From: Brevundimonas intermedia
GTDB lineage: Bacteria > Pseudomonadota > Alphaproteobacteria > Caulobacterales > Caulobacteraceae
Assembly: GCF_027922165.1 (NCBI RefSeq)
Contig: NZ_BSFD01000011.1
Coordinates: forward strand, 623,253 to 687,252
DNA length: 64,000 bases
Direction: 5' to 3'
Shown here: one piece after another, positions 49,004-58,894 of the stretch
Numbering within the stretch: the stretch's first letter is position 1
Layout: every line of letters begins with the position of its first letter
Notes under the pieces: model-generated
Told to the model about the DNA's origin: nothing
Database searches by the model: none
Seen by the model: only the letters and a program-made list of their open reading frames with translations
Program-made: the position numbers and the translations under genes

Positions 49004-49347
49004 GCGCTTTCAGAAGGCGGCAAGCCCGCGTTCTCTGAAATCAGCCACACTGAGAGGACGGGCTCCTTTTTTCAGGCGCCGTCGCGTACTTGTCACAATG
49101 CTGGCGTGACCTGCCCCTGAAACATCGGACGATCAGAGCTGGAATTTTCTTGTTTTGCCCTTGGGAACGACCCGCAGCGCGATCAGCCGCCAGCGCCCTC
49201 TGAGGTCCGAGCGCGAGAAGCCTTTCAACCATGGGCCTTACATTGAACCGGGCCTGTCGATCGGCTGGTCAGCCCCCAATTGAATCGGCGGAGCTACAGG
49301 TGCAGCTCCGCCGAAACGGCTAGGCCTTGGAGGCTGAAATCAGCCGA
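49004..49347. other. Gap ahead of fecI-1
   Basis: About 340 bp between fecI and the next receptor gene. No coding frame with character. It must hold the fecI promoter, but no clear boxes stand out. A hairpin at 49286-49313 closes the receptor gene. Confidence 0.45.
49286..49313 (-). terminator. Terminator-like hairpin after the second receptor gene
   Basis: Perfect 10-bp arms (cggcggagct/agctccgccg) with an 8-nt loop, 35 bp past the stop; no U-run. Confidence 0.6.
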
Positions 49348-52300
49348 TTAGAAGTTGACCGTCAGGCCGATCGAGATCTGACGTCCCAGGGAGTCATAAC
49401 GCTGAGGCAGGGTGTTATTCCGCGCCAGGCTGACGTTGTAGGAGTTCGGGATGACCGGGGGCTCTTCGTCGAGGATGTTGTTGGCCGAGACCCGCAGCTT
49501 CGCGTCGTCCGTCACCTTATAGGCCACCGACACGTCGAAGTAGTTGTAGGCCGGAATGCGGTAGAAGGTCTTGCGCTCGCCGCCTTCGACCCAGCCCAGC
49601 AACGGGTCGCCCGAGTTGGACGTGTGGGTCAGCGACGAGACATAGCGCCAGTTGACCGAGACGCTCAGACGATCGTTCGGGATGGTGTAGGTCGTACGCA
49701 GGCCGTGCGTCCACTCCGGCACGAACTGACCGCCGCACGAGCCGAAGTAGCCGATGCAGTTGATCTCGGGCCGCAGGGGCGAATCCTGCCAGCTCTGACG
49801 CGTGGACAGCGAACCGTTGAACACCCAATCGAACTTGCCGAAATTCTCCAACTCGAGGCCGTATTGGCCCTGGAAGTCCCAGCCATGGGATTTCGACTTG
49901 TAAGCGTTGGTCGTGCCTTGGCTGATGAAGCCGGTAGTCGGGTTCGACGCGGCGCTGGCATACAGGGCGCCCGTGACCGGATCGCGCACGATCTTGTCGC
50001 AGAAGTATGCGTCGCCACCGCTGCTCAGGCAACCGTCCTGATAGTAGCTGTAGTCGTTGTAGTTGATCGAGTCATCGAGATCGATGATGAACCGGTCGAT
50101 CGAAAGGGTCAGGCCCGGCAGGAAGGTCGGCCGCAGGACGACGCCGAAGGTGGTCGTATTGGCGGTTTCGGGATCGACCGTGAAGCCGCCGGTGCGAACC
50201 GTACATTGCGAGTTGGGGCACGACAGGCTGGTGCTGCCGTACAGGGCGTCGCTCAGGCCGGTCGCACGGCAGACTTCGCGCGAAGCGGTCGGGGCGTCGA
50301 TGACGGTGATCTGCTTCGTCGGGTCGTTGGGATCCTGAATCTGGCGAGCGATGCCCGCGCAGAAGTCGTTTTGCGATCCGCCTTGGCGCGTGAAGCTGAT
50401 GTTCGACGCCTGCGACATCTCGATCACCGTCGGGGCGCGCTGGGCCTTGTTGAAGGCGGCGCGGAAGGTCACGTCCTGAACCGGCGAGTACAAACCTTCG
50501 ATCTTCCAGGTGTTGAAGGTCTCCGGGTTGGTGTCGTAGCGCGACAGACGATAGCCGCCGTTGACCTGAAGCAGGTGCGCATATTTGCGCTCTTCGATCA
50601 GCGGAGCCTGGAACTCGATGTTTCCTTCAACAACGCTCTGCGACAGGCTGACGTCGGACCCGCCGTTTTCACGACGATAGATCGCGTCAGCCGTCGATTC
50701 CCAATGCTCTTCGCGGTACTCGAGGCCGGCCGAAACCGCGACGCCTTGATCCGCCCAGGGGCTGACGATCCCGTACTCGGCTAGGTCGCCCGAAACCGTG
50801 GCGACCAGGTCGTACAGCGTGCCGACGCCGGTGGTCGTGCCGCTTTGGCCTGTGAACAGATAGTCGGCCAGGGCCTGGTCGTTGTTGCCCGCCTGGAAGG
50901 CGTCGAAGGGCACGCAGTTGGGGTCGGTGCCGTCGACTTTGGACACGCAGGTCGGCGTGCCGTTGACGTTGACGACGTTCAGCGAACGATTGACCTTTTC
51001 GAATTCGGCGAAGGCCCCGGAAGTATAATCCTGCTGGTTGCGCGCATAGACGCCGCCGATATCGTAGTTCCAGACGTTGCCAAACACACCGCGCACGCCC
51101 CCGGTGGCCCGCACGCCTTCATTCACATAGGTGTCGAGCGTGTACGGCAGATCGTCGAAGCGATAGCGGACTTCCAGCGGCATCATGGTCGAGGTGCCGG
51201 CCTGGGTTCCGCAGATCCCTGTGGCTTGCGCAGCGGACATCAGAGGGTTGTTGCAGTTCACGCTGTACGGCGTGCTGCCGTACGCCGTGTAGCTGTAAAC
51301 CCGCGTGGGGAAGCGATTGTAGGATTCATCCTTGAACCAGATGACGTTGCCGTAAATCTCGGCGCTGTCATTCAGCTTCAGGGTGCCGAAGAGGCCGGCG
51401 TTCAGGCGCTCCGATTCCCGCTGGTACGAGTAGCCGTCGTAGGGGTTCGCGGCTTTGCCTTCACCGATGCCGTAAGGCACGAAGGTGCGCGTGCCGTCCG
51501 GATTGTTCAGGTAGACTGACCCGCTGTTGCTGCCGCCCTGCGGCGACAGGTAGCCGCTGGGCGAATAGGTCGATATCGAGCAGCTCAGCGGGCCGTCCAC
51601 CACGCTTTGCGTCAGTTGACAGGCCGAGGTGGCGCGATCCGCATAGGGCACCACGTCCGCATCGCGGTAGTTCACGAAGCCCGACAGAGTCAGGGCGTCG
51701 TCAAACAGATGCTTGCCGTAAGTCAGGGTGATGTCTTTGCGACCACCGTCATTGACCGTGCCGATCGGCGTTGGGAAGGCCGAGGCCTGCGCGACCGGCG
51801 TGACGATCGTGGTCTTGTTCTCGTGGTTGTAGAAGCTGTAGTTGGCGTCCAGCTGCAGGCCTTCAAAATCATCCTTGAGGATGAAGTTGACCACGCCCGA
51901 GATGGCGTCAGAGCCGTAGACCGAAGAGGCGCCGCCCGACAGGATATCGATCCGCTGGACCATCGAGGTCGGGATGATGCCGGCGTCCTGGCCGTTCATC
52001 GTCCCAAGGCGCTTGCCGTCCACCAGCACGAGGGTGCGTTCGAAACCGAGGTTTCGCAGCTTTATGCGCTGGCGGCCGTCGGAATCCTGATAGTTCTGCT
52101 GGCTGTCCGGCGCGATCTGCGGCAGCCGGTTGAGGATTTCTTCAATATTGACCGCAGCCGCAGCCTCGATTTCCGTTGCCGTGACGCTCGTGATCGGCGC
52201 CGCGGACTGGTTGTTCGGCCGCACGATACGCGTGCCGGTCACGACTACTTCGCTGACTTCAGCCTTATCGTCGGCGGAGGTCGTGGTGTTCTGGGCGGCG

Positions 52301-52380
52301 TTTGCCGTCTGCGCCTGCACCTGCCCCGCCAAGGCCAACAAGCTCGTCGTCAGCATCAGTTTCAAAATCGTATTGTTCAT
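49348..52380 (-). CDS. TonB-dependent receptor without STN domain
   Basis: A 1010-residue receptor. Start MNNTILKLMLTTSLLALAGQVQAQ gives a normal signal peptide. The plug (VVTGTRIVRPNNQSAAPITSVTATEIEAAAAVNIEEILNRLPQIAP... LRNLGFERTLVLVDGKRLG) follows, and the barrel ends in QISIGLTVNF. It lies downstream of the phospholipase/phosphatase gene on the same strand but 500 bp away, so it may have its own promoter. Cargo unknown. Confidence 0.93.
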   Translation of the reverse strand: MNNTILKLMLTTSLLALAGQVQAQTANAAQNTTTSADDKAEVSEVVVTGTRIVRPNNQSAAPITSVTATEIEAAAAVNIEEILNRLPQIAPDSQQNYQDSDGRQRIKLRNLGFERTLVLVDGKRLGTMNGQDAGIIPTSMVQRIDILSGGASSVYGSDAISGVVNFILKDDFEGLQLDANYSFYNHENKTTIVTPVAQASAFPTPIGTVNDGGRKDITLTYGKHLFDDALTLSGFVNYRDADVVPYADRATSACQLTQSVVDGPLSCSISTYSPSGYLSPQGGSNSGSVYLNNPDGTRTFVPYGIGEGKAANPYDGYSYQRESERLNAGLFGTLKLNDSAEIYGNVIWFKDESYNRFPTRVYSYTAYGSTPYSVNCNNPLMSAAQATGICGTQAGTSTMMPLEVRYRFDDLPYTLDTYVNEGVRATGGVRGVFGNVWNYDIGGVYARNQQDYTSGAFAEFEKVNRSLNVVNVNGTPTCVSKVDGTDPNCVPFDAFQAGNNDQALADYLFTGQSGTTTGVGTLYDLVATVSGDLAEYGIVSPWADQGVAVSAGLEYREEHWESTADAIYRRENGGSDVSLSQSVVEGNIEFQAPLIEERKYAHLLQVNGGYRLSRYDTNPETFNTWKIEGLYSPVQDVTFRAAFNKAQRAPTVIEMSQASNISFTRQGGSQNDFCAGIARQIQDPNDPTKQITVIDAPTASREVCRATGLSDALYGSTSLSCPNSQCTVRTGGFTVDPETANTTTFGVVLRPTFLPGLTLSIDRFIIDLDDSINYNDYSYYQDGCLSSGGDAYFCDKIVRDPVTGALYASAASNPTTGFISQGTTNAYKSKSHGWDFQGQYGLELENFGKFDWVFNGSLSTRQSWQDSPLRPEINCIGYFGSCGGQFVPEWTHGLRTTYTIPNDRLSVSVNWRYVSSLTHTSNSGDPLLGWVEGGERKTFYRIPAYNYFDVSVAYKVTDDAKLRVSANNILDEEPPVIPNSYNVSLARNNTLPQRYDSLGRQISIGLTVNF

Positions 52381-52882
52381 CGTGCCCCTCAGTCGCGAAG
52401 ACCGCCAAAAACTGACGGTGTCCAAACACGCCCAGACGCGCGACTGGTGTCAATACCAATGAGGGTACAAAGAGCCCAATTTAGTGCCAATAAACTGACT
52501 TGGAGACACGTTTCAGACGAAGCTGTGTCAATATGGCGACATAGTGGTTATGACCGGTACATTACGAAAAGCATGAGTTTTCTGATCAAAATTTTTCTCA
52601 CAGAGTTATTCTCGTGGTTTTTATTGCCAATTTCTGGCCGCACGCCTTGCAGATTGCACCTACCCCAAGGGCACTGATGCGCCAAAAATCTCTCGGGGAT
52701 AGAACTGGCGCTAATACCAAGGCTCAGCTGCATGACAAGGCGGATGGCCGATGCGCTACACGCCGGTTTGAGTATCCCGTGCAGACGGCCGAACTGATTC
52801 TCATTCTGCAGCCGACGACGGATGAAGCCTACGTACAGACAGGGCTCCAGCGGCATATCGACCGGTGAAGCCCCGCAGGGTC
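52381..52882. other. 500-bp AT-richer leader between phospholipase and receptor genes
   Basis: This stretch is visibly poorer in G+C than its neighbours, with tracts such as gatcaaaatttttctcacag. The heptamer aatacca occurs near 52451 and again near 52716. No gene is seen. It probably holds the promoter and a long leader of the receptor gene. Confidence 0.5.
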
Positions 52883-54709
52883 TTACTTAATGATTCTCGC
52901 ACGCGCCAACGCCGCCTGGACCTCGGCGCGGGCGGCCTCCATGTCGCGGCGGAAGACGTCGGAGCGTTGTTCGGCCCCATAAATGACCATGCCCGACAGG
53001 ATGCCGGCCTCGGCGGCGCTGTAGCTGTGGGCGCCGCAGATGTAGCGGCTCTCGGCGAATTCACGACCGCGGGCATAAAGGGCGTCAGCGCGCTGGGGCG
53101 CCAGTTCTGCGAGGATCATGGCCACATGAGCCCCATGGGCCGAATGGCCAGACGGATAGTCGGGATTGCCGGCCAGATGGTCGCTCTTGGCTTCGCAGAT
53201 CGACTGGTCCGTACCAATATAGGGCCGTTTCGTGCGCCAGTGTGTCTTAGCGTCGCCGACCACCGAACGGTCATTGCCCGCCCGGTCAAGCAGCGCCGTC
53301 AGAATAGGAGCCTCTTCTGGCGTCAGGCGCACGCCCAGCGCCTCGGCGAATTGGTCATAGGTCTCGCCCGAGACATCCGAGGTCGCCAGCGCCCATCGGG
53401 GCGTGCCCTGCAGAGCCCGTGTCTCCATGAAGACGCCTCGGTCCGCGATGGCGCGGGGCGAACCGGGTTCGGGCGGCGGGGCCAGCACGGTTGTCAGATC
53501 CGGCCGCTCTCCCTGGGCCAGATACCCCCGCAGCGCCGCTTCGCTGGTCCGTTCTGCAGCCAGACCGTCACAGCGCACCTCGGTCCGCAACGAATTGCAG
53601 ACGGCGGCTGCGCCGCCCGTCAACCGAACCTGATAGGCGGGAAAACGCGGATCGGCCCACATATAGTCGGTCGACACATACTGCGCGCCACTGGCGAAGG
53701 CGGCGCTGCGTTGCATGACATCGCCCGTCCGCGGCGCTGCGGTGTCGGCGTCCGCGCGGGTGCGAACGATGAAGCCGGCGCGAACGGCAGCCCTTATGCG
53801 CGCCTGCTCGCCGACGGGGTCGTTCAGCGTCAGATAGGCGGCGGCCGGCGAAGCCTCGTCGGTATTGACGAAGAAGACCCTGCCCTCCAGCGAACGCCGC
53901 GCGCCGCGATAGCTGGCGACCTTCTCGGGCCCCTCGTCCAGGGCGAAGAAGACCTTGCCCCGCGCATCGCCCAGTCTCGGCCAGCCGCCGGCCAGCACCC
54001 CTTCGCGCAGGGTGGCGTGACGTCCTTGCACCTGATCGGGCGTGATCAGCCGCTCGGCGTCGAACACCGAACGCACCTCGGCGTCCAGCGCGTCCCAGGC
54101 GGCCGCGTCGAAGTCCAGCGGGGTCGTCCCGCCCGGCATGGAAGCGCCGCCCGTCTTGGCGTTCAGCATGATCAGGATCGGGGCGTGATCCGGATGGGCG
54201 CGCGACCAGTCACGGATCTGGGTCAGACAGGCGACGAAGGTCAGGCAGCTGCTGCGGAAATCGACGTCCGGCATGTGCAGGGTCTTGAACCCCGGCCTGG
54301 CCATCGCCTCCGCAAAGGCCGCGCTGACCGGCGCGCCCTGCCCCGGCTGGCCCAGGGCGGACAGAGGACGGGCGTAGCGTCCGCCTTGCGGATCATTCAG
54401 CACGTCGATCTCGATCTGGCGTGCGCCGGCGTCCAATTGCTCGGCCAACGGCCGGTGCGAATAGTCGAGGGCGACAGCGCCGAGGTTGACGGCGATCATG
54501 GCCTGAAGCTCGGCGTCCGGGATCGCCAGCTTGTAGCTATTGTGGGTGCCCACCGCCGTCAGGTCGTTCATTCCCAATCGCCGGTCCATCCAGGCCTCGG
54601 CGCAAGCATCTCCGCCCGCCGCACGAACATCGGCCGCGTCCAAGTCGCAGGCCGGCGCCGCGCCGGCCAGGGCCGAACTCGCCATCAGGGCGGCCATTAG
54701 ATTGAGCAT
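52883..54709 (-). CDS. Fusion of a phosphoinositide-PLC-like domain and a class-A acid phosphatase (PAP2) domain, exported
   Basis: A 608-residue protein with signal peptide MLNLMAALMASSALAGAAPA. Residues about 40-350 look like Ca2+-dependent phosphoinositide phospholipase C (PF16670 type): TAVGTHNSYKLAIP (His56), GARQIEIDVLND (Glu100, Asp102), KTLHMPDVDFRSSC, LIMLNAKTGG. Residues about 420-590 carry the class-A acid phosphatase motifs K-x6-RP (KTHWRTKRP, 488-496), PSGH (519-522) and SRYICGAH (554-561). The Asp that normally follows the nucleophilic His by four residues is Ala565. Lipid cleavage and phosphate release could occur in one chain outside the inner membrane. It follows an STN receptor by 37 bp. 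Confidence 0.8.
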   Translation of the reverse strand: MLNLMAALMASSALAGAAPACDLDAADVRAAGGDACAEAWMDRRLGMNDLTAVGTHNSYKLAIPDAELQAMIAVNLGAVALDYSHRPLAEQLDAGARQIEIDVLNDPQGGRYARPLSALGQPGQGAPVSAAFAEAMARPGFKTLHMPDVDFRSSCLTFVACLTQIRDWSRAHPDHAPILIMLNAKTGGASMPGGTTPLDFDAAAWDALDAEVRSVFDAERLITPDQVQGRHATLREGVLAGGWPRLGDARGKVFFALDEGPEKVASYRGARRSLEGRVFFVNTDEASPAAAYLTLNDPVGEQARIRAAVRAGFIVRTRADADTAAPRTGDVMQRSAAFASGAQYVSTDYMWADPRFPAYQVRLTGGAAAVCNSLRTEVRCDGLAAERTSEAALRGYLAQGERPDLTTVLAPPPEPGSPRAIADRGVFMETRALQGTPRWALATSDVSGETYDQFAEALGVRLTPEEAPILTALLDRAGNDRSVVGDAKTHWRTKRPYIGTDQSICEAKSDHLAGNPDYPSGHSAHGAHVAMILAELAPQRADALYARGREFAESRYICGAHSYSAAEAGILSGMVIYGAEQRSDVFRRDMEAARAEVQAALARARIIK

Positions 54710-54746
54710 GAGAAGTCCTCGAGTTAAGAAAGACGTTGAAAGAGGT

Positions 54747-57725
54747 TCAAAGCGCCCAGCGCAGGCTGGCGGTCACACTGGGTCCGACGCGTCCGAGCTG
54801 CAGCAGGCGTCGCGTATCGTGCTCGTAGGCCAGGTCGGTCGTGTCGGTCAGGTTCGAGGCGGCGATGACCAACACCCCGCCCGACCCGATCTCGAAGGAG
54901 GCCTGGACGTCCAGATAGCCGGCGGCGCCGACGGTGAAGTCGGACACCCCTCCCCCCTGCATGTCCGCCTCGGACCGGAAGGCGGACCGCCAGGACCAGG
55001 ACAGGCCGACCGCGAGCGGTCCCCGCTCAAAGAAGGGATTGATGGAATAGGCCAGGCGCGACACCCCCGCCAGGCTGCGCCCCCCAGGTCCATCACCATC
55101 CGTGAAGGTGCCGCTGGCCCACAGGCCGAAACCGGACGACAGCCGGCGATGGAGCCCGATCTCCAGGCCGCGGCTCGTGGCGCGGCCGAGATTTGCGGGC
55201 CGAGACATCAGCACCTCGGCGCGCACCAGGGGGCCGGCGCGGGTCTCGAACACCAGGACCTCCGGCGCCTCCACCAAGCCGATGAAATCGTCGATCGCCT
55301 TATGGAAGATCGCGACGCTGAGCGCGCCCTGCGGGAAACTCCATTCAAAGGACGCGTCGAGATTCGTGGACATATAGGGACTTAGATCCGGGTTCCCGCC
55401 GACCCCGGTGAAGATCGAACCCGGAGACGGAGCATCGATCTCGGCCTGTCCGCGTTCGTAGATGTTCGAGACGAGCGAGCTGGCGGGCACGGTCGCCAGA
55501 CGCAGATCGGCCAGCGACGGCCGGGTCATTGTCCGTGACGCCGCGAGCCGCAGTCGGCGCCCCTCATCGACATCTAAGGCGATGTTGAGACTGGGCAGAA
55601 GGGCCGTGTCGGAACCGGCGTGAGACACCGGACGGATGGCCGCGCCCCCGTTCTGCCCCGCGTTCAGAAAAGCGCCATTCACCTCCGTGCGCGTCGTAAC
55701 CAGGCGAAGTCCGAGGTTGCCAAAGAAGGGCGTTCCGGCGGCCTGTCCCTCGAAGTCGGCACGGCCGTATACGGCGCCCACACGCTCACCGACCGCATAG
55801 GAGTTCTGCAGATCCGCGCCGGTCGGGACCAGGGCGTCAGGGTCCACGCTGAGCGTGTCGCTTTCCCCGAGAATGAGAAAGGCGTCCTGAAACAGGTCGA
55901 AGTCAGCCGCAGCCCAGCGTCCGGAATGGCGTCGGATCAATTCGTTGAATACACCGTCATGAACCCGCGCGACTAAAAAGGCGGACGTCACCTCGGCGCC
56001 GGTCCTGAGCGAAGCTTCGCGATCCCGCCTCTGATAGTCTCGTGACCGGTCGCTGATCTGGCCGCCGAACCGCACGTCGACAAGATCCATTACGCCCAGC
56101 GGCACATCCACCGGACGCCGTACATCGACGAGCGCCGTAAGGTCGTCGTCGACAGATTCAATCGCCCGCACGCCCAACCGCTTAAAGGCAAAGGCCGAAG
56201 CGTCGGTGAGGTCGAGGTCGGTCTCCAGCAGCGCCGCCTGACGGTCAGACGCGGCGTCGCGGACGTCAAACCCATAGGCGGGCGGCGTAGTCGCACGGAA
56301 GGAAATCCGCTCCAGCGGCGTATCCAACCGTGATCGCGCGCGGGACAGGCTGATCCGAGGCTTGAGCGTCCATTCGCCGACCGTCACCGTCGCCACGCCG
56401 GACGCCACGACGTTCAGATGCGCCTGTTCCGAAAACTCGGTGTTGTTGTCGATCGTGCCGGCCTGAACAGAAGCAGCCGTGACCACGCCGTCCTGAATGA
56501 ACGCCGTCGCATCGGCCGCCTCCAGCAGCCCCCCCAATCCATAGGCGATCCTGTCTTCACGAATGGTGTTGTCGAAGGTCGACACCAGCCCGTCGAACCT
56601 CAGTCGAACCGACGGCGACGCCCGCCATTCCCCGCCTAGAAAAACGCTGCGCCTCAGCCGATCCTCGTGTTCGACGGTCGTGCGGACGTCGTTCGGCGCC
56701 ATGACATCTTCGCCGTCGATCCTGACCGCCGTATAGCGCCCGACCTGGAAGCGGTCGTAGAGGACAGACCGCCCCTCCTGAGACATCCCCCCGACCAGTC
56801 CCCAGTCCCCGTCCCCGGACACGAGCCGACCCGCGACGGAGATATCCGTCTCCGGCCGGCGCGTGCGCGCCTCCACCGCAACGCCGCCTCTGACGCTAAC
56901 GAAAGGATCGCCGTCCAGCCCCCCGATGGTCTCAATGTCGATGTTCGACCCGATCCCGCCTTCAATCAGATCCGGCGTCGCTGACTTGGTCAGTTGAGCC
57001 CCCGCCAGCAGATCGGCCGACAGGGCGCGGAATCGGAACTGACGGCCGCTCTGGGTCGAGTTGCGGATGTTCTCATTGAACGCGACCGGCGCCCCGTTCA
57101 GCGTCACCGACTGAAACAGCGGCCCCAGCCCCCGAACACTGACGAACTGCCCCTCGCCCACCTCCCGCTCGATGGCCACGCCCGGCACGCGCTGCAAGGC
57201 CTCGGCCAGGTTCGCGGCGGGCAGTTCGCCGATCCGGGTCGAAGAAGCGCTGTCGGATATGACATCCGCGGCCTGCTTGCGGCGCAGGGATTCTTCGATC
57301 TGCTCCGACCATCGCCCGACCACCGTGATCGATTCCAGCTCTGCAGCCGGCAGAGGCGCGGGTTCAGGCGGCGCCGGCGCCTCCGTCCAGATACGCACTC
57401 CACGAGCGCCGATGAAGCGGTGCCTCAAGCCCGTTCCTTCAAGCATCTGGCGCACGGCCGCGCGCCAAGACATCCGTCCCCGAACCGGCCGGCTGAGCCG
57501 CAACTCGTCGGCAGGCGCGACAAACGCCAGTTCGCATCCGGCCGAAACGCAGAGCTGCACCAGGGCGCGTCGGGCGTCTTGCGCGGGGATGTCGAAGTCG
57601 CGCATTCCCTCCTGCGCCTCGGCGGACGAGGTCCATCCGCCGACAGTCAGGAAGGACAGGGCTGCGACCATCGCGACCACGTCACGTCGCGCACCGAACG
57701 GCGTCGATGGTGCGGGCGGTTTCAC
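54747..57725 (-). CDS. TonB-dependent receptor with STN domain, paired with FecIR-2
   Basis: A receptor of about 992 residues. The first in-frame start is TTG (57758); the GTG at 57725 (AAGG upstream) is more likely. A signal-like helix (VAMVAALSFLTVGGWTSSAEA) precedes an STN domain (RDFDIPAQDARRALVQLCVSAGCELAFVAPADELRLSRPVRGRMSWRAAVRQML). The plug is SSTRIGELPAANLAEALQRVPGVAIEREVGEGQFVSVRGLGP. The barrel end reads VTASLRWAL, a less usual terminus. It is downstream of FecR-2 and 37 bp upstream of the phospholipase/phosphatase gene. Confidence 0.92.
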   Translation of the reverse strand: MKPPAPSTPFGARRDVVAMVAALSFLTVGGWTSSAEAQEGMRDFDIPAQDARRALVQLCVSAGCELAFVAPADELRLSRPVRGRMSWRAAVRQMLEGTGLRHRFIGARGVRIWTEAPAPPEPAPLPAAELESITVVGRWSEQIEESLRRKQAADVISDSASSTRIGELPAANLAEALQRVPGVAIEREVGEGQFVSVRGLGPLFQSVTLNGAPVAFNENIRNSTQSGRQFRFRALSADLLAGAQLTKSATPDLIEGGIGSNIDIETIGGLDGDPFVSVRGGVAVEARTRRPETDISVAGRLVSGDGDWGLVGGMSQEGRSVLYDRFQVGRYTAVRIDGEDVMAPNDVRTTVEHEDRLRRSVFLGGEWRASPSVRLRFDGLVSTFDNTIREDRIAYGLGGLLEAADATAFIQDGVVTAASVQAGTIDNNTEFSEQAHLNVVASGVATVTVGEWTLKPRISLSRARSRLDTPLERISFRATTPPAYGFDVRDAASDRQAALLETDLDLTDASAFAFKRLGVRAIESVDDDLTALVDVRRPVDVPLGVMDLVDVRFGGQISDRSRDYQRRDREASLRTGAEVTSAFLVARVHDGVFNELIRRHSGRWAAADFDLFQDAFLILGESDTLSVDPDALVPTGADLQNSYAVGERVGAVYGRADFEGQAAGTPFFGNLGLRLVTTRTEVNGAFLNAGQNGGAAIRPVSHAGSDTALLPSLNIALDVDEGRRLRLAASRTMTRPSLADLRLATVPASSLVSNIYERGQAEIDAPSPGSIFTGVGGNPDLSPYMSTNLDASFEWSFPQGALSVAIFHKAIDDFIGLVEAPEVLVFETRAGPLVRAEVLMSRPANLGRATSRGLEIGLHRRLSSGFGLWASGTFTDGDGPGGRSLAGVSRLAYSINPFFERGPLAVGLSWSWRSAFRSEADMQGGGVSDFTVGAAGYLDVQASFEIGSGGVLVIAASNLTDTTDLAYEHDTRRLLQLGRVGPSVTASLRWAL

Positions 57726-57805
57726 GCGGGCCGTGCCTTGCGACAAGAGGGCGAACAACAGAAGCGCAACGCTTAGCGCGCTTGCGTGACAGCTCTGCGA
57801 TAGAC

Positions 57806-58810
57806 CTAGTCGGCGCGGATCAGGGCGCGACCGTCTGCGGTATGCTCGACAGTGATCGGCAGCAGCGCGTCCATGCGATCGATCAGGCCCGCCTCGCCTG
57901 TCAGGGGCAGCACGGCTGTGACCCTCATATCGGCCAGAGCGGGATCGGCGATGACCATCGGCGTGCCGGCGTATCGTCCCGCCTCATCAATCACCACCGA
58001 CAGCGGCGTGTCGTGGAAGACCAGCCTGCGCTCACGCCAGGCGGTGGCGGCATCGACGTCGATCCGACGTACACGCAGTCCATCCCGTCCCGGCGTGAAC
58101 ACCGCCTGCTGGCCAGGCGCCAGGGCCACAGCCCGCTCCAGCGCGCGCGCCTTGCCGACGTCCGTACGGCCGATGGCGACCCGACCTTCCAGCAGGGACA
58201 CCTCCGCCTGACTTTTCCTCAGCGCCACGGCGAACCGCGTGCCCGTGACGATCACCCGGCGATCCTCGGCGGCGACCTGGAAGGGCTGTTCGGCATTATG
58301 GGCGACGTCGAAATAGGCCGCGCCCCGCAGCAGCACCACACGCCGGGCGTCGCGACTATAGGCGACCTGGATCCGCGTATCGGCGTCCAGCGTGACGCGA
58401 GACCCGTCTTCAAGCGCGACATCGGTGATCTGACCCGGCGCGCTTGCATAGAGACGACCCGCCCGGACGGGAGGCTCCCGGCCCACGCCGGGTAAAACCA
58501 GAACGAAAGCGGCCAGGGCCGCAACCGCGCCGGTCGCAAGGCCGCCTGCGATCAGAAGACGCCTTTGCGAACGGACCGCCCGCCGCCTCAGCCGCGCCAG
58601 ATCGGCCGAGAAGGCCCCGCTCAGCGGCGACAGCTCCGCCAGACCAGCCTTGGCGGCCTCGTACTGTTGCAGGTGGTCGTCGTCCGCCTCCAGCCATTCG
58701 AGGAAAGCCGCCTGATCACGTGCAGGGACGCTGGGCCGACGCATGCGCGCCAACCAGGCTTCGGCAGTTTGCGGCCGACGATCGAACAGGGATGTCAGGC
58801 GCTGGATCAT
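57806..58810 (-). CDS. fecR: FecR-type anti-sigma factor (second)
   Basis: A 334-residue protein. Cytoplasmic part (AWLARMRRPSVPARDQAAFLEWLEADDDHLQQYEAAKAGLA), one helix (LLIAGGLATGAVAALAAFVLVLPG) and a periplasmic FecR domain (GQITDVALEDGSRVTLDADTRIQVAYSRDARRVVLLRGAAYFDVAHNAEQPFQVAAEDRRVIVTGTRFAVAL). A C-terminal STN-like tail follows. It lies between fecI-2 and the STN receptor. Confidence 0.92.
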   Translation of the reverse strand: MIQRLTSLFDRRPQTAEAWLARMRRPSVPARDQAAFLEWLEADDDHLQQYEAAKAGLAELSPLSGAFSADLARLRRRAVRSQRRLLIAGGLATGAVAALAAFVLVLPGVGREPPVRAGRLYASAPGQITDVALEDGSRVTLDADTRIQVAYSRDARRVVLLRGAAYFDVAHNAEQPFQVAAEDRRVIVTGTRFAVALRKSQAEVSLLEGRVAIGRTDVGKARALERAVALAPGQQAVFTPGRDGLRVRRIDVDAATAWRERRLVFHDTPLSVVIDEAGRYAGTPMVIADPALADMRVTAVLPLTGEAGLIDRMDALLPITVEHTADGRALIRAD

Positions 58811-58894
58811 GCGCGAACGAAACGCTCCGGGACGCGGCTGGGGGACAGGGCGCCGACGCCTTCAATATTCACAACGACAGTTTCACCGCACACC

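Noticed and set aside
52865..54700. A 611-codon plus-strand frame opposite the phospholipase/phosphatase gene
   Set aside because: Fully antisense to a gene with several recognised motifs; no coherent secondary structure or motif of its own.
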